The notes beneath the pieces were generated by a model that saw nothing but the letters and a program-made list of their open reading frames with translations, made no database searches and was not told the origin of the DNA. A stretch of 13,157 nucleotides of DNA, from contig DHHZ01000014.1 of the NCBI GenBank assembly GCA_002403515.1, positions 1 through 13,157 on the forward strand, written 5' to 3'. Positions 6,069 through 13,157 of this stretch are shown here, piece by piece (the first letter of the stretch is position 1; every line of letters starts with the position of its first letter). The translations under genes were made by a program, and so were the position numbers. Source of the stretch: Legionellales bacterium UBA4759. GTDB taxonomy: Bacteria > Pseudomonadota > Gammaproteobacteria > Legionellales > Legionellaceae.

Positions 6069-7448
6069 TTAATCAACCAATACAAACATCGCACCATCGC
6101 CTCTTAATACTTGGAGTAAGAGTTGTTTTTTGGAATCTTTGGCGATTTGTTGCAGAGTTTCAAGCTTGTGAACTGTTTTTCGGTTTGCTGATACGATAAC
6201 GTCTCCAGGTTTTAAACCTGCACGCCAGCCAGCAGTATTTTCTAAAACGCCCATGACTTGAACACCTTGAACTAAACCATTCGGTGGAGCATCTTGTTCA
6301 AAGTTTTTGAGTGCAAGACCAAATAAGAAAGGATTGGTGGCTTGAAGTTGTTGTTCAAATTGACGAATATCGCTTACCATAACATTCAATACTTTGGCTT
6401 GGCCATTGCGTAAAATATAGATTTTAGCCTGACTACCTGATCTCAAAAGACTAATGGTTGCTTTCACCTGGCTTGCTTGAGTGATGAGTGTTTCATTAAT
6501 TTTGGTAATGACGTCCCCAGTTTGTAAACCAGCTTGTTCTGCTGTTGAACCATGATTGACTTGAGCAATGAGTGCACCTTGTTGTTCTTGTTGGTAACCC
6601 ATGGCAATTGCCAGTTCAGGGGTCAGGTGCTGTACAAATATGCCCATAATCCCACGCTGCACGGAACCAAATTGTAGAATTTGTTGCGTTACATCCCGAA
6701 CCATATTGATGGGAATTGCAAAACCAATTCCAACATTACCGCCCGAAGGAGAAACTATCCCAGTATTGATACCGATAAGCTCTCCTTGAGTAGTCACCAA
6801 TGCACCACCGGAGTTACCAGGGTTAATGGCCGCATCGGTTTGAATAAAGTTCTCAACACCTTCTAAATTGATATCGCTTCTTTTCATTGCACTGACAATA
6901 CCAAAAGTCGCTGACTGACTATTGCCATAGCTATTTAAACCAAAAGGATTACCAATAGCCACCACAAAATCACCCACATTGACTTTATCGGAGTCACCGA
7001 CTGGAAGTGATTGTAAACGTTCTGGTTTAATTTGCAGTACCGCAATATCTGTGCTGGGGTCTTCGCCAATCAGACGCGCTTTCAGATGTCTGCCATCCAT
7101 GAGCGTAATGGTAATGATTTCAGCATTTCGAACAACATGGCTATTGGTCACCACAATACCATTTTTGGGGTCGACAATAACACCTGAGCCAATAGAACTA
7201 AAAGGTCTTGGTCTTAAAACTTCTGGAGGAGGGGGGGTGTTGGGATTGACTTGTTGCATGTACTGCTCAGGAATAATAAATTGTCCTGGTGCTTTGCCCT
7301 GTACAGAAACATTAACAATCGCTGGCATGATTTTTGAAAGCATGGGTGAGAGGCTTTTCATGCCATCTGCAATGGGCATTGCATAACTTTGTGTTGCAAA
7401 AAGTGAAAGTGAAAGCGCAAGGGCTTTGAATGTTTTACTAAATTCCAT
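6069..7448 (-). CDS. degQ: Periplasmic serine protease/chaperone of the DegP/DegQ (HtrA) family
   Basis: It degrades or refolds misfolded envelope proteins in the periplasm. The 459-residue product has a signal peptide (about 1-23, ending SYA) and a trypsin-like protease domain with the triad His104 (TNSHVV), Asp134 (STDIAV) and Ser213 (GNSGGAL). Two PDZ domains follow (about 262-355 and 375-455), with the GLKPGDVIVSAN type sequence in PDZ2. The segment between the first strands and the catalytic His (about 52-82) is short and Pro-rich (TPPPP), which favours DegQ over DegP with its long LA loop. GGAGG (7462-7458) lies 9 bases before ATG 7448, inside the end of pgeF, so this gene has its own strong ribosome binding site. 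It is the last gene of the miaB operon, 4 bases after pgeF. Symbol degQ versus degP/htrA is uncertain. Confidence 0.93.
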   Translation of the reverse strand: MEFSKTFKALALSLSLFATQSYAMPIADGMKSLSPMLSKIMPAIVNVSVQGKAPGQFIIPEQYMQQVNPNTPPPPEVLRPRPFSSIGSGVIVDPKNGIVVTNSHVVRNAEIITITLMDGRHLKARLIGEDPSTDIAVLQIKPERLQSLPVGDSDKVNVGDFVVAIGNPFGLNSYGNSQSATFGIVSAMKRSDINLEGVENFIQTDAAINPGNSGGALVTTQGELIGINTGIVSPSGGNVGIGFAIPINMVRDVTQQILQFGSVQRGIMGIFVQHLTPELAIAMGYQQEQQGALIAQVNHGSTAEQAGLQTGDVITKINETLITQASQVKATISLLRSGSQAKIYILRNGQAKVLNVMVSDIRQFEQQLQATNPFLFGLALKNFEQDAPPNGLVQGVQVMGVLENTAGWRAGLKPGDVIVSANRKTVHKLETLQQIAKDSKKQLLLQVLRGDGAMFVLVD

Positions 7449-7452
7449 GTAT

Positions 7453-8136
7453 CTATTCCTCCAACCATATTAATGTTGCCAAACGACTGGCATTGTCTTG
7501 TTCGCGCCGGTATGAAAACAGTTGATTATTTTCAAAAGTACAGATATTTGATTGAGTGATATTTTTCACCCCAATCATTTTTAATACAGATTCAGCCGCA
7601 TGGGCAAGATTAAAATGCCAATCCTGGTATTTTTTAAATTCTTGATTAAGCGCGGGGTATTTTTGTAAAAAATTATTTTTAAACTCTTCACCGACTTCAT
7701 AACAGTTTTCACAAATCGCAGGCCCAATCCAAACTTGATATTGACTGGGTTCATCTTTAAGCAATTGAAAGGTGTTTTCGATAATACCACCATAAAGGCC
7801 GCGCCAACCCGCATGAATATTGGCAATTTCTTGATTGTTTTGATGACAAATGAGTAAAGGCAAACAATCAGCAGTTAATATTGCCAGTGGTTTTCTTGGC
7901 AGTTGTGTAATGGATGCATCACAGGTTCTTAAAGAGGATTCATCCGTATGCACACAAATATTGGAATGTACTTGTTCCAAAATCACCGGTATGTTGGGAA
8001 GACTAAGTTCTTTTTGAAGCAATGCATTAAACTGCTCAGGGTTTTTCTTGGCATGTAAGTCTATATGCTGGTCATGGGCAAAAGTACAGGCCTTAACGAA
8101 AGAAGGGGCTGACCATTGAGGATAAATGATATGCAT
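7453..8136 (-). CDS. pgeF: Peptidoglycan editing factor PgeF (YfiH, laccase-domain protein)
   Basis: The family (DUF152/Cu-oxidase_4) includes E. coli YfiH/PgeF, which keeps L-serine from replacing L-alanine in UDP-MurNAc peptides. Members have also been described as laccases or purine nucleoside phosphorylases. The 227-residue product shows the conserved metal-site residues His57 (EQVHS), Cys91 (LTADCLPLL) and His108 (IHAGWRGL). It also has IGPAICENCYEVGEEF (137-152) and the C-terminal FSYRREQDNASRLATLIWL. Its N-terminus lacks the common Asn-Leu-Gly turn sequence of many homologues. The ATG at 8136 follows the rluD stop by one base and has no clear ribosome binding site, so coupled translation is likely. 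The rluD-yfiH order is common in gammaproteobacteria, which supports both calls. Confidence 0.9.
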   Translation of the reverse strand: MHIIYPQWSAPSFVKACTFAHDQHIDLHAKKNPEQFNALLQKELSLPNIPVILEQVHSNICVHTDESSLRTCDASITQLPRKPLAILTADCLPLLICHQNNQEIANIHAGWRGLYGGIIENTFQLLKDEPSQYQVWIGPAICENCYEVGEEFKNNFLQKYPALNQEFKKYQDWHFNLAHAAESVLKMIGVKNITQSNICTFENNQLFSYRREQDNASRLATLIWLEE

Positions 8137-8137
8137 T

Positions 8138-9073
8138 TTATTGTTTTAATGTTTCAAGCAGTAATGCAAAATCATCAGGTATATTGGCGGTAAATGTCAA
8201 TGGTTTTTCAGTGATTGGATGGATAAATTTTAATTCTATAGCGTGAAGCGCTTGTCTTGGAAATTGATTCAATGCATCTGTAATTTCACCTTTGCCTGGG
8301 GCTCTGGCTTTTCCATACAAAGGATCTCCAACAATCGGGTAGCCCAAATGACTCATATGAACACGAATTTGATGAGTTCTACCCGTCTCTAAACGAACTC
8401 GAACCAGAGTATTTTGTGTGAAAACCTCAAGGATTTGATAATGGGTGATGGCTTCTTTGCCATTGGCAGTCACAGCCATTTTCAAACGGTTACGAGGATG
8501 GCGACCAAAATGAGTTTGAATGCGACCACTGCCTATGATTTTGCCATGTACCAAAGCAATATATTCGCGATTAATCTCACGATTTTGCATGGCAGATACC
8601 AACGCTTGGTAACATGCGGGGGTTTTGGCAATAACCATAAGTCCTGTGGTTTCTTTATCCAAACGATGCACAATGCCTGCTCGCGGTAAAACTTCAAGGG
8701 TTGGCTCATGAAACAATAAAGCATTCATTAGGGTGTTATCTTTTTGACCCGCTCCGGGATGAACCACAAGACCGGCGGGTTTATTGATGACGAGCAAATG
8801 TTCATCTTCATAAACAATGTCTAAAGGTAATTCTTGGGCGATTGCTTCAGAATGCGGCGTATCAATAGGCACTTGGCCGTGAATGATTTGACCAGCACTG
8901 AGCTTATTTTTAGGGCTTAAAACTTGCGTTTGATGAAAAATCAAGCCTTGTTTTAACCAATCTATCCATTGGTTGCGAGAATAGTTTGGATAACATTTGG
9001 CTAAAGTACTGTCGACCCGAAGCTGATGAAAGTCTTCGGGTATAGTCAGAGAAAATTCAAAAAACTTAGACAT
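8138..9073 (-). CDS. rluD: 23S rRNA pseudouridine synthase RluD
   Basis: It isomerises uridines to pseudouridine, in E. coli at positions 1911, 1915 and 1917 in helix 69 of 23S rRNA. The 311-residue product has an S4-like RNA-binding domain (about 17-75, LRVDSTLAKCYPNYSRNQW) and an RsuA/RluA catalytic domain. Motif I is VINKPAGLVVHPG (95-107), motif II is GIVHRLDKETTGL with catalytic Asp139, and motif III is RLETGRTHQIRVHMSHLGYPIVGDP in two parts near 228-252. RluC and RluA share this fold; RluD is chosen because of the S4 domain and the following pgeF. The start ATG (9073) overlaps the end of miaB by 8 bases, so translation is probably coupled. Confidence 0.92.
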   Translation of the reverse strand: MSKFFEFSLTIPEDFHQLRVDSTLAKCYPNYSRNQWIDWLKQGLIFHQTQVLSPKNKLSAGQIIHGQVPIDTPHSEAIAQELPLDIVYEDEHLLVINKPAGLVVHPGAGQKDNTLMNALLFHEPTLEVLPRAGIVHRLDKETTGLMVIAKTPACYQALVSAMQNREINREYIALVHGKIIGSGRIQTHFGRHPRNRLKMAVTANGKEAITHYQILEVFTQNTLVRVRLETGRTHQIRVHMSHLGYPIVGDPLYGKARAPGKGEITDALNQFPRQALHAIELKFIHPITEKPLTFTANIPDDFALLLETLKQ

Positions 9074-10397
9074 TTTCAGTTAAGCGACCACGTAATGAAT
9101 TGGGAAGTGATTCGGTGATATGGATATAAACCATTTGACCTTGGAGGTTTGCTGGGCCATCAAAGTTTACAACACGGTTACATTCTGTACGACCAGCCCA
9201 TTGGTTAGGATTTTTCTTCGCAGGTCCTGTAACCAAAACGCGTTGAACGGTATCAACCAAAGCTTGGCTGTGTTTTTGTGCTTGTAAATTTAAACGATTT
9301 TGCAAAATTTGAAGTCGTTGCTTTTTCACATCCATTGGGGTTTCATCTGCTAAATTTGCTGCAGGAGTACCCGGTCTTGGACTGTAAATAAAGCTAAATG
9401 AGGTATCGTAGTCCATTTCTTGCACCATATTCATGGTTGCTTCGAAATCCGCATCGCTTTCACCAGGGAAGCCAACAATGATGTCTGTTGATAAATGAAT
9501 ATCAGGACGCACTTTTTTCAATTTTCGAATTTTTGATTTATATTCTAAAGCAGTGTATCCACGTTTCATGGCCATTAGAATTCTATCGGAGCCACTTTGA
9601 ACAGGTAAATGCAAATGATTAGCAAGCTTAGGTACTTCAGCATAAGCTTGTATCAATTGGTCTGAAAACGCGATAGGGTGCGAAGTGGTGAATCGAATTC
9701 GTTCAATGCCTTCAATGGCAGCCACATAATGAATCAATAAAGCCAAGTCAGCTGTTTGACCTTCGTGCATGGTACCACGATAATCGTTAACATTTTGACC
9801 CAAAAGGTTGATTTCTTTAACGCCTTGTTGAGCCAGTTGAAAACATTCAGCCAAAACATCGTCAAAGGGACGACTGATTTCTTCACCGCGGGTATAAGGC
9901 ACAACACAATAACTACAGTATTTGCTACAACCTTCCATGATGGAAACAAAAGCAACTGGACCTTCAGCTCTAGGCGCCGGTAAATGGTCGAATTTTTCAA
10001 TTTCAGGGAAACGAATATCAATGACGGGTTTATTTTGTTTCAAACGCTCTTCTAACATTTCAGGAAGACGATGCAGTGTTTGTGGACCAAATACCATATC
10101 AACATAAGGTGCACGTTTTAAAATATCGCCACCTTCTTGACTGGCTACACAACCACCCACACCAATGACGATATTGGGATTTTTCTTTTTAATTTCTCGC
10201 CACTGACCCAATTGTGAGAATACTTTCTCTTGAGCTTTTTCACGAATAGCACAAGTATTCAATAAAATGACATCTGCTTCTTCAGGGTTATCAGTTACTG
10301 TTAAACCATGTGATGCATGTAAAACGTCTGCCATTTTGCTTGAGTCGTACTCATTCATCTGGCAACCATTTGTTTTAATATAAAGTTTTTTTGACAT
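9066..10397 (-). CDS. miaB: tRNA-2-methylthio-N6-dimethylallyladenosine synthase MiaB
   Basis: This radical-SAM methylthiotransferase adds the 2-methylthio group to i6A37 of tRNAs reading UNN codons. The 443-residue product has the N-terminal UPF0004 domain with Cys12, Cys49 and Cys83 as ligands of one Fe-S cluster (GCQMNEYDS, LLNTCAIREKA, VGGCVA). Radical-SAM cysteines 157, 161 and 164 sit in CSKYCSYCVVPYTRGEE. The TIM-barrel region holds LLGQNVNDY and FPGESDADF, and a C-terminal TRAM domain covers about 377-440. GCQMNEYDS and the TRAM domain distinguish it from RimO and MtaB. In many gammaproteobacteria miaB is followed by ybeZ/ybeY; here rluD follows instead. It is the first gene of the four-gene operon. 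The ribosome binding site is modest (AGGTG about 8 bases before ATG 10397). Confidence 0.97.
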   Translation of the reverse strand: MSKKLYIKTNGCQMNEYDSSKMADVLHASHGLTVTDNPEEADVILLNTCAIREKAQEKVFSQLGQWREIKKKNPNIVIGVGGCVASQEGGDILKRAPYVDMVFGPQTLHRLPEMLEERLKQNKPVIDIRFPEIEKFDHLPAPRAEGPVAFVSIMEGCSKYCSYCVVPYTRGEEISRPFDDVLAECFQLAQQGVKEINLLGQNVNDYRGTMHEGQTADLALLIHYVAAIEGIERIRFTTSHPIAFSDQLIQAYAEVPKLANHLHLPVQSGSDRILMAMKRGYTALEYKSKIRKLKKVRPDIHLSTDIIVGFPGESDADFEATMNMVQEMDYDTSFSFIYSPRPGTPAANLADETPMDVKKQRLQILQNRLNLQAQKHSQALVDTVQRVLVTGPAKKNPNQWAGRTECNRVVNFDGPANLQGQMVYIHITESLPNSLRGRLTENV

Positions 10398-10516
10398 TTA
10401 TAGGACACCTTATCGTCAAATATCTTAAAAATTGGCTTGATTTTAATATAAGTTAAGCATTTTGTGTATATTTATTCACATCTTTTTGATGATTTATATG
10501 AATTTTATTTCGGGCG

Positions 10517-10522
10517 ATTATA
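10517..10522 (-). promoter_or_regulatory. -10 element of the likely miaB operon promoter
   Basis: The minus strand has a perfect TATAAT here, followed by a GC-rich CGCCCG discriminator. The -35 at optimal spacing is poor (TGTTTA, 10545-10540). Transcription starting near 10510 would give a leader of about 112 bases to the miaB ATG. That leader contains a small hairpin (CATC-TTTTT-GATG, 10479-10491) and an imperfect TGTG/CACA inverted repeat. No terminator is seen between the cysteine-rich gene and this site, so upstream transcription may also feed the operon. Confidence 0.5.
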
Positions 10523-10554
10523 CCTGAATTGTCGATTTTTAAACAGTCTTATTA

Positions 10555-10797
10555 TTAGTCGCATTTGCAACCATAACAACTGTTTTTACCGCAACCTGTT
10601 TCCTTGCAGTTATGAACCGTTGCAATACATGTAAAAGTACAGCGCTGAATTTGATTTTTTGAATCTAGACAACTATCGGAAGGATGTATGGGTTTTGAAC
10701 ACCGAAGTTGTCGGGAATGACAAATTACCATAGAAAAACTTTGTAATGACACAATCGATATCAATAAGATGACTAGAAGTTGTTTCAAATGGAGCAT
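10555..10797 (-). CDS. Small secreted cysteine-rich protein (80 residues, ten Cys), unknown function
   Basis: I do not recognise this protein. From ATG 10797 it begins MLHLKQ and a hydrophobic core, LLVILLISIVSLQSFS (7-22), a convincing Sec signal peptide. There is no lipobox cysteine at the cleavage site. The exported part of about 58 residues holds ten cysteines (26, 33, 43, 53, 57, 64, 69, 74, 77, 79). The tail is dense, C-X4-C-X4-C-X2-C-X-C, with GCGKNSCYGCKCD at the end. An even number suggests five disulfides, or a metal-binding tail like small metallothioneins; neither is shown. AGGTG (10808-10804) lies 6 bases before this ATG, which favours it over the in-frame GTG at 10806 overlapping that site. 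It follows the PAP2-like gene by 41 bases on the same strand and may be co-transcribed with it. Confidence 0.65.
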   Translation of the reverse strand: MLHLKQLLVILLISIVSLQSFSMVICHSRQLRCSKPIHPSDSCLDSKNQIQRCTFTCIATVHNCKETGCGKNSCYGCKCD

Positions 10798-10838
10798 GAT
10801 AGGCACCTATTTTACAGGATTATTATTTTAAAATTAGC

Positions 10839-11447
10839 CTATAAACCTTTTTTGTCAATGCATCTTTTTTTTGGTTTTTTTTTAATCTGAAGTCTGGCAA
10901 TCAGTGATGGCAGCAGAAGTAAAAAGCTGTTGATGGCATAACACATCGTCAGAAAATTCACCTTGTAGTGATTATACGCACAAAAACCAAATAATAATGT
11001 ATTGAATACAAAGATTCTTATTTTGTAATGCATTGCTGATGTTTTTAAAAAAAACATCACTATGGCAAAACCCGTCACAAAACCTGCCAATATCTCAATA
11101 GGTGTATGATAGTTTTGATCGTAAATACTAAACCCTGTCAAAAGAATAAGGAAATAAAAATATTGTTTTGGATAAATCTGATGCCAAGCCAGCCATCCCA
11201 GAAAAACAGTTGCCATTTGCGTATGTCCACTGGGAAAAGCGTAGCCGTTTCCGACATGAGGCATCATGGGTATTTTAAATAGTAACTTTAATGATGAATT
11301 GATTAAAAAACTGCAAGATGAAGTGACCAAAGTTGAGTAAACCAATTGATTTTTTTTGGCAATAAGAAGCACTAATAAAATCAACAAATAAAAATATAAG
11401 TTATTAAAAAAACAAATAATTTTTGTAAAAAAATGAATTGGTTCCAT
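10839..11447 (-). CDS. PAP2-superfamily membrane protein with altered catalytic motifs
   Basis: PAP2 enzymes remove phosphate from lipid phosphates at the outer face of the inner membrane (PgpB, undecaprenyl-PP phosphatases, LpxE/LpxF). The 202-residue product has hydrophobic stretches near 11-30, 36-52, 77-88, 96-107, 119-134 and 146-158 plus 170-184, so roughly six membrane helices, and a very basic tail (KKKPKKRCIDKK). Motif 2 PSGH is intact (72-75, in GYAFPSGHTQ). Motif 3, normally SRX5HX3D, reads S107-I-X5-H114-X3-E118, losing the Arg and changing Asp to Glu. Motif 1 (KX6RP) keeps K54 but has Met61-Met62 in place of Arg-Pro. The nucleophile His114 and acid His75 remain, so activity may be altered or lost. 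The ATG at 11447 has only a weak ribosome binding site (AAGAA). It is divergent from the long ORF at 11506. Confidence 0.75.
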   Translation of the reverse strand: MEPIHFFTKIICFFNNLYFYLLILLVLLIAKKNQLVYSTLVTSSCSFLINSSLKLLFKIPMMPHVGNGYAFPSGHTQMATVFLGWLAWHQIYPKQYFYFLILLTGFSIYDQNYHTPIEILAGFVTGFAIVMFFLKTSAMHYKIRIFVFNTLLFGFCAYNHYKVNFLTMCYAINSFLLLLPSLIARLQIKKKPKKRCIDKKGL

Positions 11448-11468
11448 GATTTAATTTCTTTGGATAGT

Positions 11469-11477
11469 TGTTATAAT
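11469..11477 (+). promoter_or_regulatory. Extended -10 promoter for the long unknown ORF
   Basis: TG-T-TATAAT: a perfect -10 (11472-11477) with the TGn extension (11469-11471). The -35 region (around ATTTAA, 11449-11454) is poor, as extended -10 promoters allow. The predicted start near 11484 gives a leader of about 22 bases to ATG 11506. A perfect palindrome ATGGCCAT (11476-11483) lies at the start point and could be an operator or chance. Confidence 0.55.
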
Positions 11478-11505
11478 GGCCATAATTTTGTTAATAACAG
11501 CTAAT

Positions 11506-13157
11506 ATGTATCAAAAGTTTATCGCTTTGTGGCCAAATTATCCCTACGTTGAAAAAAAAGATTTTAATCAACTGGATGAATCTATTGAACCATCCATTGT
11601 AAAATTATGTCAACGTCTTCAAACAATGATAGGCAAAAAGAAAACCACCTTATGGAGCTTGATGGCAGGATTGGATGACTTGCAATCCGATGAGGCATCA
11701 TTGGCAGCCAACTTATGGCTCAATCACTTTGAAACACATTTGGTGCATGATCAAAATAATTTAAATACGTTTAAATTAATGGATGGTCTATTACTTGAGC
11801 CTGTTATTTTTGTGGCATTCATTGTATTTTGTTTAAAAATGGGTTTTTTAATTGATGATTTATATGCTTATGGATTTTTCAATCGGTATTTAGAGCAATA
11901 TCTTTTTGACATTGCTTTCGTTCAAGAGACTTATGGTTTAATTGATAAATTAGTTTTTTCACAAAACATTCCAACAATACCTTTAAGAAGCTTTGTTAAT
12001 GAAATCCCAGCAAAACACCAAGCTTTTAAAAATATTGCTTTATCTGGTGAGCGAATTCATGAAACGAAAGCATCTGATTTATCTTTTTTTGAATTTCATC
12101 ATTTAAATATTACTTTAAGCTCAGAAAATTTTAAAAATTGGTTTGAAGTATTTGGTGAACAATTTATCTTTCAATTGCTGATTCGTCCTAATCAAATCAA
12201 TCATTTTGTTCAAGTGAAATATTTATGTCAGGGTCTTATTCAAGAAGTCAATGTTTCTTATTTTTATACATTACTCTATGAGCAATTTAGAGGTCATGAA
12301 CTTGATTTGATTACATCATTTGCATTCAATCATTTCAGTGCCCAGCAAATGATTCATTTGCTTGACGATAAAATAGTTCATTTTTATCAATTGTATGAAA
12401 AATCCTCATTTTTTTTCACCAATAAAGTGTTGTGGGAATGGTTGAAAAATAACGAATTGAGTGTTTGCGATATTGCGTGCTTGGAGGATATCTTAAAAAG
12501 TTCTGCCTCCTCACGTGTTATCAAATTGATAGCCTCTAAACTGTTTGATGTTTGTTACAAGCATGCAACCGATTATGTTTTTTCAGATGATATTCGTGCT
12601 TTGATTAAATATCATATGGGGCCTGACATTAAAAAAATTCTGTACAAGAACCAGGCTGAATTAACCTGCTTTTTATCTCAATCCCTCAAAAACGAACCAG
12701 AACCAGACTCATTGAAAGATTTTTTTCTGCAACAAGAAAAAAAATTATACTTTTTAATGCAGTTTTCTAATTATTTGGTATTGCCTTTCAATCTTCATAC
12801 ATGGCAAAAATTTATTCTAGCTTATTTTCTGGAAGAAAATATTTTCGACTTGCCAAGAGTTCAATTGCTTTTCGAGAAGCATTTTTACCATGACATGACA
12901 ACAGAAGAAAAGCTTGAACAATGGAAGGAGTCTTTGGTTTATTGTTTAAAAATAGCAAAAAATTCTGAACAAATTTGTAATTTAGCCTATCATTTGATGG
13001 AACAGTTTTCGATGGATATCTCAGACATAAATCAAGTACTTGACGTCAATTTCCAACAAGAAATTTTTCATCATGCTCTACACCATCCATTTTTTGAATA
13101 TTTTTTGAAGAGGGCCAATGACTATGAGCGCTTATTGTTTCGCCCATTCAACAGGGA
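11506..13157 (+). CDS. Large unrecognised protein, 5' part (550 codons), open at the window end
   Basis: I translated this by hand from ATG 11506; no stop codon occurs in 550 codons to the edge. The product starts MYQKFIALWPNYPYVEKKDF. I recognise no family, catalytic motif or repeat unit. It is rich in Leu, Phe, Asn, Gln, Lys and His, with many alternating hydrophobic and charged stretches that suggest a mostly alpha-helical protein. There is one strong hydrophobic segment at about 98-116 (EPVIFVAFIVFCLKMGFLI begins at 98), which may be a membrane helix or buried core, and no signal peptide. Cysteines are few. The DNA is visibly more AT-rich than pcm, gspD or the miaB operon. There is no convincing Shine-Dalgarno before the ATG. 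An extended -10 promoter lies just upstream. A host-directed secreted protein is one possibility if the organism is intracellular, but nothing here proves it. Confidence 0.75.
   Translation, partial: MYQKFIALWPNYPYVEKKDFNQLDESIEPSIVKLCQRLQTMIGKKKTTLWSLMAGLDDLQSDEASLAANLWLNHFETHLVHDQNNLNTFKLMDGLLLEPVIFVAFIVFCLKMGFLIDDLYAYGFFNRYLEQYLFDIAFVQETYGLIDKLVFSQNIPTIPLRSFVNEIPAKHQAFKNIALSGERIHETKASDLSFFEFHHLNITLSSENFKNWFEVFGEQFIFQLLIRPNQINHFVQVKYLCQGLIQEVNVSYFYTLLYEQFRGHELDLITSFAFNHFSAQQMIHLLDDKIVHFYQLYEKSSFFFTNKVLWEWLKNNELSVCDIACLEDILKSSASSRVIKLIASKLFDVCYKHATDYVFSDDIRALIKYHMGPDIKKILYKNQAELTCFLSQSLKNEPEPDSLKDFFLQQEKKLYFLMQFSNYLVLPFNLHTWQKFILAYFLEENIFDLPRVQLLFEKHFYHDMTTEEKLEQWKESLVYCLKIAKNSEQICNLAYHLMEQFSMDISDINQVLDVNFQQEIFHHALHHPFFEYFLKRANDYERLLFRPFNR

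Noticed and set aside
10465..10490. CRP-like site (TGTG...TCACA) upstream of miaB
   Set aside because: The half-sites are eight bases apart instead of six and one half is imperfect, so it does not fit the CRP consensus.
10804..10806. GTG start for the cysteine-rich gene
   Set aside because: It overlaps the AGGTG ribosome binding site that serves the ATG at 10797, and no other binding site precedes it.

Overview
The window looks like chromosomal DNA of an AT-rich gammaproteobacterium, probably of the order Legionellales (Legionella, Coxiellaceae, Aquicella or Berkiella type). The grounds are the protein families, the AT-rich third codon positions, and a type II secretion pair gspD-gspE standing apart from the other gsp genes. 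Legionella is known for scattered lsp loci, including a separate lspDE pair. The order is an inference; the class is fairly safe.

Layout. Positions 1-378 (minus) hold the N-terminal part of a heavy-metal P-type ATPase that runs off the left edge. It is divergent from pcm (445-1062, plus), the isoaspartyl protein repair methyltransferase. pcm converges tail-to-tail, with a 4-base overlap, on a two-gene type II secretion operon on the minus strand: gspD (outer-membrane secretin, 4788 to 2539) then gspE (assembly ATPase, 2537 to 1059). Just upstream of gspD on the same strand is an elongator tRNA-Met with encoded CCA (4866-4942) and a good promoter. Divergent from the tRNA is a stand-alone GHKL-type ATPase gene (about 5112-6035, plus) that seems to lack a normal start codon. 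Its reading frame continues well upstream of the first usable TTG, to an ATT that has a good ribosome binding site.

From 10397 down to 6069 (minus) lies a tightly packed operon miaB-rluD-pgeF-htrA: tRNA thiomethylation, rRNA pseudouridylation, peptidoglycan precursor editing and periplasmic protease/chaperone. Gene junctions are -8, +1 and +4 bases. It ends at a UUCG-loop hairpin at 6036-6055. A perfect TATAAT at 10517-10522 probably drives it. Together these are housekeeping RNA-modification and envelope quality-control genes.

The right end is accessory-like and more AT-rich. A PAP2-like membrane protein with changed catalytic motifs (11447 to 10839) is followed by a small secreted protein with ten cysteines (10797 to 10555). 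Divergent from them, a long unrecognised ORF starts at 11506 and stays open to the window end (550 codons). No CRISPR array, insertion sequence or rRNA was seen, and no gene-free stretch exceeds 300 bases. The longest is 4943-5111, which holds the divergent tRNA and GHKL promoters.
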